A DNA stretch of 64,000 nt from Kuschelorhynchus macadamiae (Eukaryota; Arthropoda; Insecta; Coleoptera; Curculionidae). A program made the translations under genes and the position numbers. The stretch spans positions 248,001 through 312,000 of the forward strand of contig JAUTXW010003385.1 of assembly GCA_030620095.1 (NCBI GenBank), in the 5' to 3' direction. Position 1 is the stretch's first letter. Every line of letters starts with the position of its first letter. The notes under the pieces are model-generated. The model ran no database searches and was not told the origin of the DNA. It saw only the letters and a program-made list of their open reading frames with translations. Positions 1-11,533 of this stretch are shown piece after piece.

Positions 1-257
1 AAATAAGCAAAATGTAGGATTCAAACCAAAAAAGGCCCAATCCTTTTTTTAAATAAAACTAGCTAATTTTGGGTTGGCCAGTTCTTGTAGGAGAGAAGAG
101 CTTTCAAAGATAATAATTGAAGACATAGAAGATTAGGGGAATTTACTAATCATCAAAATTTCTGACCTCGAAATAACTCTTTTTACAGTATCCGATGAAA
201 TAAATGAGGGCTATTATTTACAACTGTCTCGAAAATATGCGAACAATATGTACTCAG

Positions 258-546
258 CACAAGCGGTTTTTTGTCCAGTATAGGAAAGAAGTGTGCAGTA
301 CACAATATGTTGGAATAAATTCATTTGAAAAAAATGTATTTAGAAATAGCTACATATCTACAACTCAAAAATCCAAAGCAGTACATGGGACATAGTTTTC
401 ATCGGTCCTCGGATATTATGTTGGCTGCTTTTGGGGAAGAAATTTCTAATATCAAGCGCCTTGGGGGCTGGAAATTGACGGCTATCGCAGAAAGCTACAT
501 AGATGATTCCGCAAATCAAAAAATTGACATGTCGAAGAAAATATAA
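258..546 (+). pseudogene. C-terminal fragment of a Crypton-type tyrosine recombinase
   Basis: The translation matches the C-terminal catalytic part of animal Crypton-like tyrosine recombinases, which cut and rejoin DNA through a covalent Tyr intermediate. It contains GHSFHRSS (box II), KRLGGWK and AESYID, where the Tyr would be the nucleophile. One frame shift near position 320 separates KRFFVQYR from the rest, which runs to the stop at 544-546. The usual H-x-x-R of box II reads H-S-F-H, so the catalytic Arg appears lost. The N-terminal domain and first catalytic Arg are absent. A better-preserved relative lies at 47932-48840. This is a dead remnant; family placement is from recalled motifs. 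Confidence 0.75.
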
Positions 547-772
547 GCCTTGAACAGCTCATTATTTTCACGTTGGAAATACACTCCCAATAATAAAAAA
601 AATATTCGGAAAGCCCTAATACGTACCATTTTTTAATAGCCTAATTAGAACCTTTTATATTGGCAGGTAAACAATTTTATTGTAGTGCGGCTAAAATGGG
701 TCAATTTTAAAACGGAAAAATTGATTGTTTACAACATTAGACATAAAATAAACGTTAAACATCACTCTTCTG

Positions 773-2405
773 TTGAGTTTCAAATTGAGTGGTTCTCTGT
801 GTATCGATAAGCAAGAGTATGTGAAGGCCAGAATGTCGAGTCAAACACGCCGAAGTTGCAAAATTTATCTTGACAAATTTTATTATATTTGTGGAGAATT
901 TCTGGTGGAATCACAAGCCAGGCCATTTTCCGAAAATGTAAAAAAAGCCTACTTTAAATATTTTGGTGTGTTAATTGGGGATCAAGATAAGCGGTGGGCT
1001 CCCCATGTGTGCTGTGTTAGTTGTAGTGTATCATAGGTGCAGTGGATGAAGGGAAAGAGAAAAAGTATGCCTTTTGCAGTTCCAATGGTATGGCGAGAAC
1101 CGACCAATCATTGTGACGATTGTTATTTTTGCCTGACAAAGACTGAACGTTATTCCAAAAAGGGAAAGCACGATATAGAATATCCAAATTTGCAGTCTGC
1201 CATACGATCTGTTCCTCATAATGCAAATTTGCCAGTGCCGATTGCGCCTTTAAATTGGCAAGCTATTGATTTGGGAGATAATGGAGATAATGCATCATCA
1301 GGCAGCTCAGAAGAACAGTGCACCGATCCCATTTTTACCACAGGTCCCAGTTCCGGCGAGCCACATTTGATTGTTGAAAGTCAATTAAATGATTTAGTAC
1401 GTGATTTAGGGTTATCCAAGCAACAGTCTGAACTTCTGGGTTCCCGTCTTAATGAATGGAACCTATTGGTCAAAGAAACAAAAATTACGAATTTCAGAAA
1501 AAGAAATGCTATGTTTTCTGAATTCTACAGTATGGAAAATTCATTATGCGCGTGTACTGATGTAGACAGTTTAATGCAGGAACTTGTTATTGAACATTCT
1601 ACCAGTGAGTGGCGCTTATTCATAGACTCATCTAAATGTAGCTTAAAAGCTGTGTTATTGCATAATGGAAATTTAAAACCCTCTATACCAGTTGCCCATT
1701 CAGTTGCAATGAAAGAAAATTATGAAAATATGCGCACGATTTTGGATAAAATAAACTACAATAGGTATACATGGCAGATATGTGGGGACTTAAAAGTTAT
1801 AGTGATTTTAGTGGGGCTTCAGGGGGGATTTACAAAATATTGCTGTTTTCTTTGTTTATGGGACAGTCGTGCAATAAATTAACATTATGTAACAAAAATT
1901 TGGCCAGAAAGAAGCGAATTTCAACCGAGATCTCAAAATGTTAAATTTATACCTCTGATCCCAAAAATGTCCCTTTGCCTCCTCTTCACATTAAACTTGG
2001 CTGATAAGAAACTTTGTGAAGGCTTTGAATAAAGATGGTGATGGATTTCAATACCTAAGACAAGTCTTTCCCCAGTTAAGTGATGCCAAATTAAAAGAAG
2101 GCATTTTTATTAGGCCGCAAATCAGAAAATTGCTGGACGATGTCAATTTTTCGGAAAAGCTTACCAGGCAGGAACTCAGAGCATGGAATTCTTTTGTTAA
2201 TGTAGTAAGAGGATTTTTAGGTAACAATATGGATGAACATTATGAAAATTTGGGAGCTGTTTGTGACGAGCAGGGTGAAAGGTTTCATCAAGATATCAGA
2301 ACAATGGAAATTCGATACCAAGGACGATGGAATCCAGCCATGATGAGTGACTACTGTTGCTTTTTGAAGAGAGAAGATAGGAAACCTCATAAACGGAAAA
2401 AATAA
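773..2405 (+). pseudogene. Broken gene of an arthropod family of unknown function (possibly transposon-derived)
   Basis: I recognise the motif order from a multicopy arthropod protein family without an assigned function. It shows IGDQDKRWAPHVCC, then FAVPMVWREP, CDDCYFC, EWRLFIDSSK, ICGDLKV, CCFLCLWDSRA, LPPLHIKLG and finally CDEQGERFHQDI. The Cys pairs suggest zinc binding near the N-terminus. An in-frame TAG at 1034-1036 divides the first 87 codons from the next 281. Two frame changes lie between 1880 and 2015, and the last 129 codons begin at 2016. About 70 codons expected before CDEQGER seem deleted near 2235-2255. Not functional as it stands; whether the family is a transposon protein or a domesticated gene is open. 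Confidence 0.65.
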
Positions 2406-4186
2406 AGTTTAATTAGTGTTTTAAGTTAATATTTTTCTCGTTTGCTTTTCTCTTAGATGTATGGTATGTTTAATAGGCGAAAACTGTAAACAAAGTCAAT
2501 AAACAGGGTTAAGAATTTTCTCAAATCATTTTTTTCTATAGATATTAAGTATCGTAACATTCGATATGGTTCTACAACTCTAACAAGAAAATCATATGTG
2601 CTCCAACTTTCTATTTGTCGTTTTCGTATTTGGATAGGTCCATTCTTTTAGATTATGCTATTCTGATTTGTGTTACAACAAAAAAAAATTTATTTGCAAA
2701 GCATCAGTAATTGTTCTTTTGTTATGAATATTAATAACAAGTAGCTAATTTTTGTATTGTTATTGTTATTACATGTTTCAAGTTGCATTTAATAGTTTTC
2801 AAAAATAATGAGTATACTAATTGCTTTCATTTTCGTTGTAATTTAGACGTTCGTAGAAAAAAGAAAGTTAAATTTCTTAACGGCTTTAAAAAGCGGCCCT
2901 TTACTATACTTACTTTACTCATTTTTTGTTGTTAATACCTTTATCAATTTTATGGCCAATTTCACGAAAGCAATTCCTTTGAATAGCTAATTCGTCCAGT
3001 TGTGCTTGCTATAAAATGCAATAACTTGTCCGAATCAGGAACAAACAGACTGGGCTGTTCAAATCGTGCCAATATCGATAAAACAGAACGGGTCTGGCCA
3101 ACGGAAATTAAAAACAAAAAATTCGCAATTTTGTTTTTCAGTTTTCCTGGATATCTCCGTTTTTCTGGTATCATTTTAAAAATAGGTATTCAAAGGGATG
3201 ATTGTGTCATATAAGCGCTGACAACGATAACGAACGTGGACTAATTAATTTACGGTAAATAGCGACATGAATTCGTCGAATGTTTCTAATGATGCATATG
3301 TCCCCTTTGGGAATTCAATTAGCAAATTGAAATGCGTATGCATCCTGCAATATTGACCTAATCAATAACCGAGCTAATATAGGTTCGGTTTTAAGCTAAT
3401 ATGTAATGGTGTTATTTATCTAGTTTCAATCAGCATCTTCCCTCTTAATATTAACCCTCCAGGGCGCAGGGCCGTCGTTAGACTTTTGCGCACTCTGAGC
3501 AAATTTAAAAATTATCGCCTTTATCATAAGTATTTAATGAAAGACCGCTTCTGTTTAAAAACATTTAACGAGGTATCAAAAATGGAGGTATATAATAACC
3601 TCTATTTTGGATCCTTTAAGATTACCTAACATGTACAGATTTCTACTTAACCTCCTGACAAAAGGTAGATCAGACATGTCTACAAAGGGATGTATATTGC
3701 AGTCGCGGCTCGTGGATGTAAGAACGGGTGAAGCGCAGCGTAGCTAGGTACACAGTCCCGTAGATAAAAATAGCCCGGGAGGCGAAACATTTTCGGGGTG
3801 CCACGCCCAAAATGGCTATTTTTTTTACCTTTTTATAATGTTAATTATCCATTGCTTTGGAGCGTTTTTTAATACTTAGGGGAAATAATATGAATTTATA
3901 CGATTTTAAATATATTTTTTTGATATTAGAAAACAGTTATATACCACGATACACGACACGATGCAAAACTGCTTCCGCTTCCGACGATCCGAACGCACTA
4001 ATTTACATTAATTCTATAACAAGCGCCTGCAGCAGCAGTTTTATGCCGCTCCCATCTCTATTTGCCTTACGGATATTCACCATTGCGTTGCCATAACAAC
4101 TGCCGTAAACAAATCTAAGCGCGAAAGCCAGCGGGGAAGTCTGAAGCGGAATTTGTTAACTGTTATTTTGTTAATTTGTTAAAATA
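2406..4186. other. Unassigned AT-rich stretch
   Basis: No coding region is supported. Overlapping open frames on both strands at 2962-3214 look like chance. Near 3466-3500 the sequence CAGGGCCGTCGTTAG resembles the terminus of some hAT elements, but I found no partner. At 3745-3835 a short inverted pair, AAAAATAGCC and GGCTATTTTT, surrounds a GC-richer segment of unknown origin. Confidence 0.4.
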
Positions 4187-5534
4187 AGAGCTTTTTGAGC
4201 AGTTGGCTATGGAAATAAACAATAATAACAAATGTTTCTGAAATGACTTTGACATTTAAATCACTGTTAATAGAACTAAATCAATTCTTTTTGATATATT
4301 TTTTCAAATGGTTTATTCTGTGGCAGGAAAACGAGAAATTGTTTGTTTGTTTGCTGAAAATAATTATAATGCTTCTGTAACGCGTCGTGCTTACATGGCA
4401 AATCATCCCGATGGTCCGATTCCCTCAAGATCGACAATCCAGAATATTTTCACCAAATTTAGAACGTCAGATTTGCAAAGAAAGAAGAGGGAACTAAACA
4501 ATAATACGGAAAATCACGATTTAAATATTGCTTTGCATCACGTAGAAAATCCGAGTCAGTCACTGCAAACTACTTCCAAGGAAATGCGGGCCCGTTACGG
4601 AGTAAAAAGAACTTCACGTGAATATATTAGGAGGGTTTTAAAGAAATATGGATTTAGGCCCTATAAAATCATACTGTTCAAAAATTAACTCAAAGTCATA
4701 AGAATCAACGACTCAATTTCTGCAATTTTATGTTAAATAGAATAAATAACGAAAGAAACTTTTTTAAAAATATATTATGGACCGATGAGTCAAGTTTTTC
4801 AACTAGGCACAAGAAAATCCCCAGTTCACAAGGGAAGTTCAATTTCAAGGTAGGAGAACAGTTAATGTGTGGTGCGGCCTGCTGAAGAATAGGGTAATAG
4901 GGCCCTATTTTTTCGAAGGAACATTAACTGGACCAATATATCAAAAATTTGTGGAAACTCATCTGCAGGAAATGCTAGCAAACTTACCGTTAAGGCAGTA
5001 TATGAACATAATTTTTCAACATGACGGTGCCCCACCATATGTGGTACGTGACGTGAAGACTCTTTTGGATGAGAATTACAACGAGTGGATTGGAAGAAAT
5101 GGAATTATTTCGTGGCCTTCAAATAGTCCAGATCTAACTCCCATGGACAATTTTTTGTGGGGGTATATTAAAAACAAAATATTTAAACGTGATCTGGACA
5201 ACGTTGAAGATATAAAATATTTTATAACACAGGAAATAAGACATTTAAATGAAAGAAATGGTCATTTTATAGAGAACGCAGTAGAACACTTGCGAAATGT
5301 TTATCACGAATGTGTAGATAATCAGGGGGGAAATATTCGTTCTGATTAATTTTGTTTTGTGTTATTTGGTTCATCTGTGTATTTTGCAGTAAGATATATT
5401 GTTAGTAAATTGTTGTTTATATTCAATTTTTACTTCGCTGTTTTATTATAATGCCTAGGTATGCAGTAATTTGACATTTGACAGAACATTTGTTTATAGT
5501 GTTTATTTCCATAGCCAACTGCTCAAAAAGCTGA
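4187..5534. mobile_element. Mariner-family DNA transposon with about 46-bp TIRs
   Basis: Inverted repeats of about 46 bp sit at 4189-4236 and 5485-5531, sharing AGCTTTTTGAGCAGTTGGC and a GGAAATAAAC stretch. TA dinucleotides at 4185-4186 and 5535-5536 fit the TA target duplication of Tc1/mariner elements. The enclosed transposase is broken, so the copy is not autonomous. Total about 1.35 kb, normal for a mariner. Confidence 0.85.
4308..5349 (+). pseudogene. Mariner-type transposase, two frameshifts
   Basis: A cut-and-paste transposase with an N-terminal HTH region (ATG at 4308) and a DDD catalytic core. The first frame runs to a stop near 4688; a one-base shift around 4680 continues the protein as LTQSHKNQ and on to WTDESSF, holding the first catalytic Asp. 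A second shift near 4865 leads to VWCGLLKN, FQHDGAPP (second Asp) and SPDLTPMD (third Asp), ending at 5349. I count 40 residues between the second and third Asp, close to the 41 of the intact mariner at 37465-38541, so both probably belong to the DD41D-like, insect-rich branch. Flanked by matching TIRs; dead by frameshift. Confidence 0.85.
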
Positions 5535-5954
5535 TATTTTATAGCCAGTAATTTTACAGTCTATAATGAAAATTGATTTTTAAACTTAAATAACTCGAAA
5601 ACGGCTAAACCAAATGTCAACTTGTATTGTATATTTGGAATCAGAAAAAAAAAGATATTTTATTTTAGGCAAAAATTTACAGGGCATTCCATTTAAAAAA
5701 ATGTACTTTTTGTCTTTCCTCGTATATATGAAAAGTTACTGGGAATTACAATGCAGATTTATAACGTAAAAAAAATCCTCTGTATGTCAGTATTTTTTTT
5801 TTATACGACAAAAAATAAAAAAGTTACGGTGGGTGCCAGTTTATACGACGTCACCCGGTACATTAATATATTCTTAGTCAGATATTAAAATTTAGCTATA
5901 TACAAATAAAAATAAACACAAAAAAAAAACAAAAGACAAACAAGAAAATTAGTA
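5535..5954. other. Unassigned stretch with a mariner-like end motif
   Basis: No gene seen. ACAGGGCATTCCATTT at about 5679 resembles the ACAGGGTGTCC termini of long-arm mariners elsewhere in the window, so part may be a lone transposon arm. AT-rich with homopolymer runs. Confidence 0.3.
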
Positions 5955-6543
5955 CGTACCTCGGAAGGATTGGATTTTAACATAACTTTTTTCAAAAGGT
6001 ACGTCGATGATTGCCTAGCTGCAGTTCCAGAAAATAAAATAGATAATTTATTACATGCCTTTAATGCTACAATTCAAAACTTCAGTCCACCTCGGAAGAA
6101 GAAAAGATATTAAAATAAATTTTCTAGATTTAACTATAATCACACAATTTAAAAATAGTTTTAAAACAAAATGGTTTAAAAAAGAAACCTGGTCAGGACT
6201 CTACCTTAACTTTAACTCCCACCACCCTAATAATCAGAAGAGAAGTGTAATTGGGCCAACCGATCGTGCCATAGCATTAACGTCACCTGAATATTGCCCT
6301 GAAATGATCCAAAAAGTTATTGCCACTTTGAAATCTAATCATTTTCCTGAAAAGTTTATTAAAAAAATAATTAAACAGAGGACTCATAAATATTATAATA
6401 AAGGAAAACAAAACAACCTTTTAATATAAGGCAACATACCAAAAATATATGTTCCAATGCCTTGCACAAACCAATTGTCAGAAAAAATAAAATACATTTT
6501 AGCGCAACACAATATAATGGTGTGTCACAAAGTACAAACTTTA
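5955..6543 (+). pseudogene. Penelope-like element reverse transcriptase fragment
   Basis: This covers the end of a PLE reverse transcriptase: FFKRYVDDCLAAV gives the catalytic YVDD motif C at about 5992-6020. FLDLTII, TWSGLYLNFNSHHP and RSVIGPTDRAI follow, the conserved thumb/linker order of PLEs. A one-base shift near 6070 joins the YVDD part to the 124-codon frame ending at 6429. Recognisable sequence (SEKIKYILAQHNI) continues in another frame to about 6543, where it stops abruptly at a minus-strand mariner. The GIY-YIG endonuclease expected next is missing. Distinct from the two PLE families at 11.5-14.1 and 14.9-16.1 kb. Confidence 0.8.
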
Positions 6544-6779
6544 GTAGGTTGGTATTGGATCATTTAAAAAAATTATTCTTTCGTCAAACTGCCCTCTTAA
6601 GAAGTTCCTGACTTGAATTGTATTGTGAGCCGGACATCCGTCTTGTTGAAAGCAAGTTCTTAATTCATCTTCCGTTAGAATAGCTCGTAAGGCTGGTACA
6701 ACCTGGTTTCGCAAAAGCTCTAGGTTCCTCTGCCCGTTTAGGTTGTAGTCAAACAAAAATGGTCCAATAAGTCGATTTC

Positions 6780-7547
6780 CTGAAATGATTAATAATTTAT
6801 AAATAGGTGCTCAACTGTCGAGGGCGGCAGGGTCGGCCGGGTGGTACTAGAAACTATAAATTATAAAGGGAAAATTATCTTTATTAAAAAGTAGATATTT
6901 TCTTTCCAAAAATAATTATCGAAATATCCCGTAATGAATGAGTATACAGTTGAAACCTATTCAGCTTTATTATGAAAAAGAAAAACATATTTGGTTAGTG
7001 GGAAGTAATAGCCGTAATAAACTATTTTGTTGGTATTGCATATTAATTTCGGAAATACTAAATCAATTTATTTCAGTGATATAATAATCTTAAAGAAGTA
7101 CACCGTGCCTTAATAAAACATAAAATATCAAAAGAACAAACCCCTTGCCCTTTAAAATTTAAATTATTCGGAAATACAGCTGTACGCCTTTCTATAAACC
7201 ATAATATGGTATTTTTTTCATAACGCAAGAACTAGGCTTCTCGGGTAATAATAAATCATTAAATTCAGACAATCAAAATAATTTTAGAGAATTAGCTAAA
7301 TCTGCAGAAAATTTAGATAAAGTGTTAATAAATGTATAGAACCCAATTCTATTTTTATAGGTTCTTCGAAACTACAATACAAAATGATTGTATAAAAATG
7401 TAATACAATATCAAAAAAGTAAGTTGACTTACTTTTATTAGATTATACTCTTTTAGTATCATTAAAGAACTAAACGAAAAAAAAAAAAGATTAGTAGTTG
7501 ACCATCATTTGGTGCCTATTTAAAAAAGATTAGTTAGATTAGCTTAC
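6780..7547 (-). other. Probable intron of the mariner transposase
   Basis: Minus-strand GTAAGC donor at 7547 and CATTTCAG acceptor ending at 6780 join codons of one mariner transposase. It is unusually long for a transposon intron because it carries an hAT-like fragment on the opposite strand (6980-7340). Confidence 0.6.
6980..7340 (+). pseudogene. hAT transposase N-terminal fragment (TTF-type zinc finger)
   Basis: The plus strand encodes, across frame changes, WLVSGSNSRNKLFCWYC (TTF-type zinc-finger core), then HRALIKHKISKEQTPCP and finally LGFSGNNKSLNSDNQNNF. This is the domain order at the start of ZMYM1-like hAT transposases. The catalytic domain is absent. The same kind of domain occurs at 33400-33760 (minus strand) in a fuller element. 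It lies inside the intron of a minus-strand mariner transposase. I found no 8-bp target duplication, so its boundaries are uncertain. Confidence 0.6.
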
Positions 7548-8775
7548 CAATGATCCCACACCAAACGTTACTTCCAAATCTGATCTGTAGACGTCTCTCT
7601 GCCACTTCGTGAGGATTTTGCACAGCCCAATGATGACAGTTGTGCCTATTAAAGACTCCACAATTCGTTAACCCGCTCTCATCGGACCACAAGACATATT
7701 TACAAAATCAGGATTTTCATTACATCTCCTAGTATACCACTCACAGAACTGTAGTCGTCTTGGAAAATCAGTTTCCTTAAGTCCTTGTACTATTATGGAT
7801 TTGATTTTGGCACATTAGTTTCCTGTTCTACAGTTCTTAGCGCTGCACTAGGGTTTTCGTTGATAGCTTGTAAAATGTTTCTGTCTCGATTTTCATTGTT
7901 ATTATTGTATCCTCTTCTAGGTTGTTCGAAGGCACCATGGTTAATTAAATTAACTACGATTTTCCTGAACTGGGCTTTATGAGGCTGCCGTCACGCGTCG
8001 TTCGGAGTACGGAGTATCTCCAAATACCTTGCTGAGGTAACGTCGGGGTTTCTGTATGAATGAAAGTACAGAGCTAACATGTCAACCTTTTCTTCATTTG
8101 AATACGGAATGCCGGCCGTTTTCTATAGGTTTTGACAATTTATGTGTCAGATTTATGGGATAAAAGCATATCTACTACTTATTAAAACACAGCATTGATA
8201 CTTTAAAATTTTTAACTTAACGTCAAAGAAAATCCAATTTTGTTACAGATAAATCATGGCCTCCTTAGAAAAGCATTGGGAGCTAACATTACTTTAAAGC
8301 ATGGCCTCCTTAGAAAAAACTGAGACCTAACTTTACGAAGTGTAATATTTCGATGATACTAAAATCTTTAATGCACATGTGAGATATCACTAGATTAGAA
8401 ATTTTAGGCTCTTTCCAAAAATCGAAAGATCCAATATGGCGGTCATAAGAAAAATGAAAGTTGAGGCGGGTTGCGGGTTAACAAAAAACAATGAAGACGT
8501 GTCGTATACGTCATCTTATTTGTCTTATAAATGTGTCCGAACAATGTCACATTTTGGCAGCTGTCAAATTTACCGTTCTGGATATACTGGCCAAAAACGA
8601 AATCCCCCATTTTCGGTTTTTCCCCGATATTTCCAAAAACAATTGATCGATCGTAAATCTGAAGCCGGATATCGAATGCAATAAGTTTCTTCTAAAACTT
8701 TCCCCATTTAACCTTTGCTGTAGATATAGTAGGAGCCGAAATCCCTGTATAGAGAAACGAATCTGGGACACACTG

Positions 8776-10012
8776 TATAAGACAACCTTATCCCGTAAAA
8801 CATGTAAAGGTGAAAGGACGAAGTAAGTATAGCAAATGCTCAGAGCGATTTTAAAATGTTAAAGGCTACGAACACCTAAATTAGTTTACATACGTCCTGA
8901 CATGTGAATAAATGCCCACAGTGCGAACCTTTTCAGATAATGTTAATAAATAAAAGAGTCCGCAAGCACTTTATTAAAATCAAATATGGTTTTATTGTTC
9001 AAACATACAAATGAATGGCTGTACGGCTCTATAAATCACCAAACATTTGACTAGGTCAAGGAAAACGCCTTAGTTGGATTGGAAGTTGTTTTCCATATTA
9101 TGGCGATTGTCCAAAATGTGAATTACAAACTGAAGGTTTGCGTTACAGTTCCTTTTATTTGTATAGATTTCTACTATTAGAAACAACGATGTTCAATTTG
9201 TATTCAATACAATAATAGCAAATTCGAGTCTTTGATTTTAACTTGTTTTTTTATGTTTGTGATGTTATCTCTTGGCATACGTTCTTAATTGCGTTTTTCA
9301 GGGGTGGATAAAAAAAAACATATGGGAGGGAGGTGAGTAGAAAATCGAAGTATAAAAAAGAACAGACTCAAGGATTAGGAATTTCTACTTTAGGTGCCCT
9401 TAGTGGAAGAAGGAGTGACGTATTTAAAATGCCTTCCTGAGGGAGACAAATACTTGGCAACTAAAAAAAAGTCGTTACAAAATAAGCATAGTACCCGATG
9501 TTTTCACCTTGCTTATTTATGTAGGTAACGTACTACGATCGAAATAATATGTTACAAAAATAAGGTTCTTGATAAGATTGAAATAATAAATAATCGCTTT
9601 GGAAACGGTTGATATTGGGTAAAATATACAAGGCATCCAAAACAGTTTAATACGCCAGTTTTAGAGAATTTAAATGTCTATTAGACAGTAATAATTCTAA
9701 TTATATAAGGTTGGTCATAAAGTTGTGGCATAGCAAAGCTGCATTTTTTTAAAAGGAATACCCTGCATATTAATCTAATATTTCAATTCTTCTCTCAATT
9801 TTAAGCAAAACTATATATGTACAGGATAATCCATTAAATTTTGACGTCCACCCACAGCCGTAATTACAGGTTATAGTAAAAAACTTTAAATACAAATTTC
9901 GGTGTCTTGTGCCTGAACCGCCAGCTTTTTTAATCAGATCGAAAAAAATGGGCATCTCAAAGCTATCAAATAATAATCATGATAATAATTAAATTAAAAC
10001 TGATATTTCCAG
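8776..10012. other. Unassigned AT-rich stretch (probable intron)
   Basis: No gene recognised. Around 9628-9775, ACAAGGCATCC and GGAATACCCTGCA form weak inverted ends resembling mariner termini, possibly a short MITE. The region runs to the acceptor of the exon at 10013. Confidence 0.35.
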
Positions 10013-10273
10013 CCCTCTCACGTCGAATTCCCCCACTCCAATCCTTTCGGAACAGACGTGGGTATCTCGGTCGGAGGCTCCTCCCCATTCCTACGTGAGT
10101 CCTCCTATGGCTTCGCAAGGAGGCACCGTACATCGGACCCCTGACTACACAGCGTTGACCATCAGCCACAGTGCGCCAGCGAGTCACCAGGCTAGCTTCG
10201 AGAGGGGCGAGAGTCAGGAAAGAGGGGGAGTTAATGGTAGGAATAATGGCAATAATGGTACAAATAATAATAG
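10013..10273 (+). CDS. Host gene exon A (internal, disordered region)
   Basis: GATATTTCCAG supplies an AG acceptor (10011-10012) and AG|GTAAGT a consensus donor. The frame with codons starting at 10014 is open throughout and ends with two bases (AG) of a split codon. The protein is rich in Ser, Pro, Thr and Asn (PPHSYVSPPMASQGG, then NNGNNGTNNN), so probably disordered. GC content is clearly above the flanks, unlike the transposons. The split codon is completed by the G that starts the exon at 16333, giving Arg. No domain is visible and I do not recognise the gene. Evidence is splice-site quality, open frame and phase agreement with three other exons. Confidence 0.6.
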
Positions 10274-11517
10274 GTAAGTTTTCGTCACATTTTCTTAGCT
10301 ACAAAATGTATTATTAATAATGTGTTACACATAACAAGGTTAATGACATTTCTTAACTAATTATAAAAAAAATCTAAAACTGCTTCACCTAATTTCAAAA
10401 TAACTTTGAAAGTCATAGAGTCCAGTCCCACATCCTTAAGTAAAGCTTCAGTTCAGCCATAACTTGATTAAATTACATAAAATTGTTTTTTTTTAAGTGA
10501 AGCCATGGTGTTTGCAAGTTCAAGTACCGTGGTTGCTTTAATGAATAAAAAGAAAAGTCCTTGGTATTTATAGGAAGGTGAACGAATGCATGTGGATTGA
10601 TACTCGTATCTAACTGACAGGTATAGCTAAACCTCCTTCTTCGTCGAATGGCTCTTCTCCGGACAGAGTCAAGATATTAAATGACGTCCACCATTTATGG
10701 GAAGAGAATAATATGGAGCAGTTTGCAAGAGAAAAGTATCATTAGGCTTAAAATATAAACCTAGTCTCTAAGCCACTGCAGTATTAATTGACACGATATT
10801 ATTTGGTACCTTCCATCCATATTGCGTGCTGTCGTCTGACAGAAGCAATTTTTGTTATTGAATAAACAATAGGTAGTGATGCCGCTAGATAAGACAAAAT
10901 TTGTACTATCGTCTCGCCTCGATCTAATCTTTATTTTTATAAACTAGCCAGATAATAGTAATTTAAGTAACAAGTTTTGGAAATTTTGAACCACAATCAC
11001 AGTAGTACAAAAAATATCTTAATGTTTGAGTTATATGTAATATTTTTTCTACGATCATGTTATTTTTCAAAAAAATTATAATAACTTTTACCCAGGACGA
11101 TACCATTGCCGGTCACCACTAGCTAATAATTTTAATAAACTTTCATATAAACTATGTTAACTCGCTGAAATAAAACGCAAAAATATCAAAGCCTACCTTT
11201 TAATAGCGGCAAATCCTAAAATAATCACCCGCCAATGAACTATATAGTAATTTTAGATAATTTATTTAATGATTTTAGTTTTCTTGCACTTTTTATAAAA
11301 GGCGTTTTATGCACGGAATTGAATGAAATCTGGTATATTTTATATGACGGTTTTAGGAAAAATATATTATAATTTTCGCTTTATTTTTCAAACAACCTGG
11401 AAAGGCGGACAATCATAATTTAATCGATGAACATTTTAAAACAAAAATCTATATTCAGCTGATTATGTATTCTTTTCACAACATACCTACAAAAATCTAA
11501 TAAAATTTAAGAAGAAC
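10274..11517. other. Intronic stretch without recognised genes
   Basis: AT-rich. The segment at 10867-10925 (AGTGATGCCGC, then a CGTCTCG stretch) resembles the complement of 14520-14580, perhaps two relics of one short repeat. Nothing else supported. Confidence 0.35.
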
Positions 11518-11533
11518 CAACTAATAATCGATC

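Larger units (their letters stand above)
6541..8118 (-). pseudogene. Mariner-like transposase with a 768-nt intron, truncated
   Basis: Read on the minus strand, exon 1 starts near 8118 with SNEEKVDMLALYFHS, the N-terminal type of long insect mariner transposases. It continues through several stops and shifts to VLWSDESGL (first catalytic Asp) and VWCGIIG, ending at 7548. A GT donor at 7547-7546 and an AG acceptor at 6781-6780 bound a phase-consistent intron: ATT-G joins GA-AAT to give IIGNRLIG. Exon 2 (6779-6541) holds LNGQRNLELL and FQQDGCPAHN (second Asp). It breaks off at 6541 before the third Asp. Dead by stops and truncation; the intron call rests on consensus splice sites and restored frame. 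Confidence 0.7.
6541..8775 (-). mobile_element. 3'-truncated mariner element with an intron
   Basis: A minus-strand mariner remnant. The upstream end is probably 8775, where GGGACACACTG is followed by TA, the terminal motif form seen in other mariners here. The transposase begins near 8118 and is lost at 6541, against PLE sequence. No matching 3' TIR was found, so the element is truncated. Confidence 0.6.

Noticed and set aside
2962..3214. Overlapping 70-codon frames on both strands
   Set aside because: No recognisable motif on either strand, no splice context; expected by chance.
3466..3500. hAT terminus CAGGGCCGTCGTTAG
   Set aside because: No matching inverted end or target duplication located.
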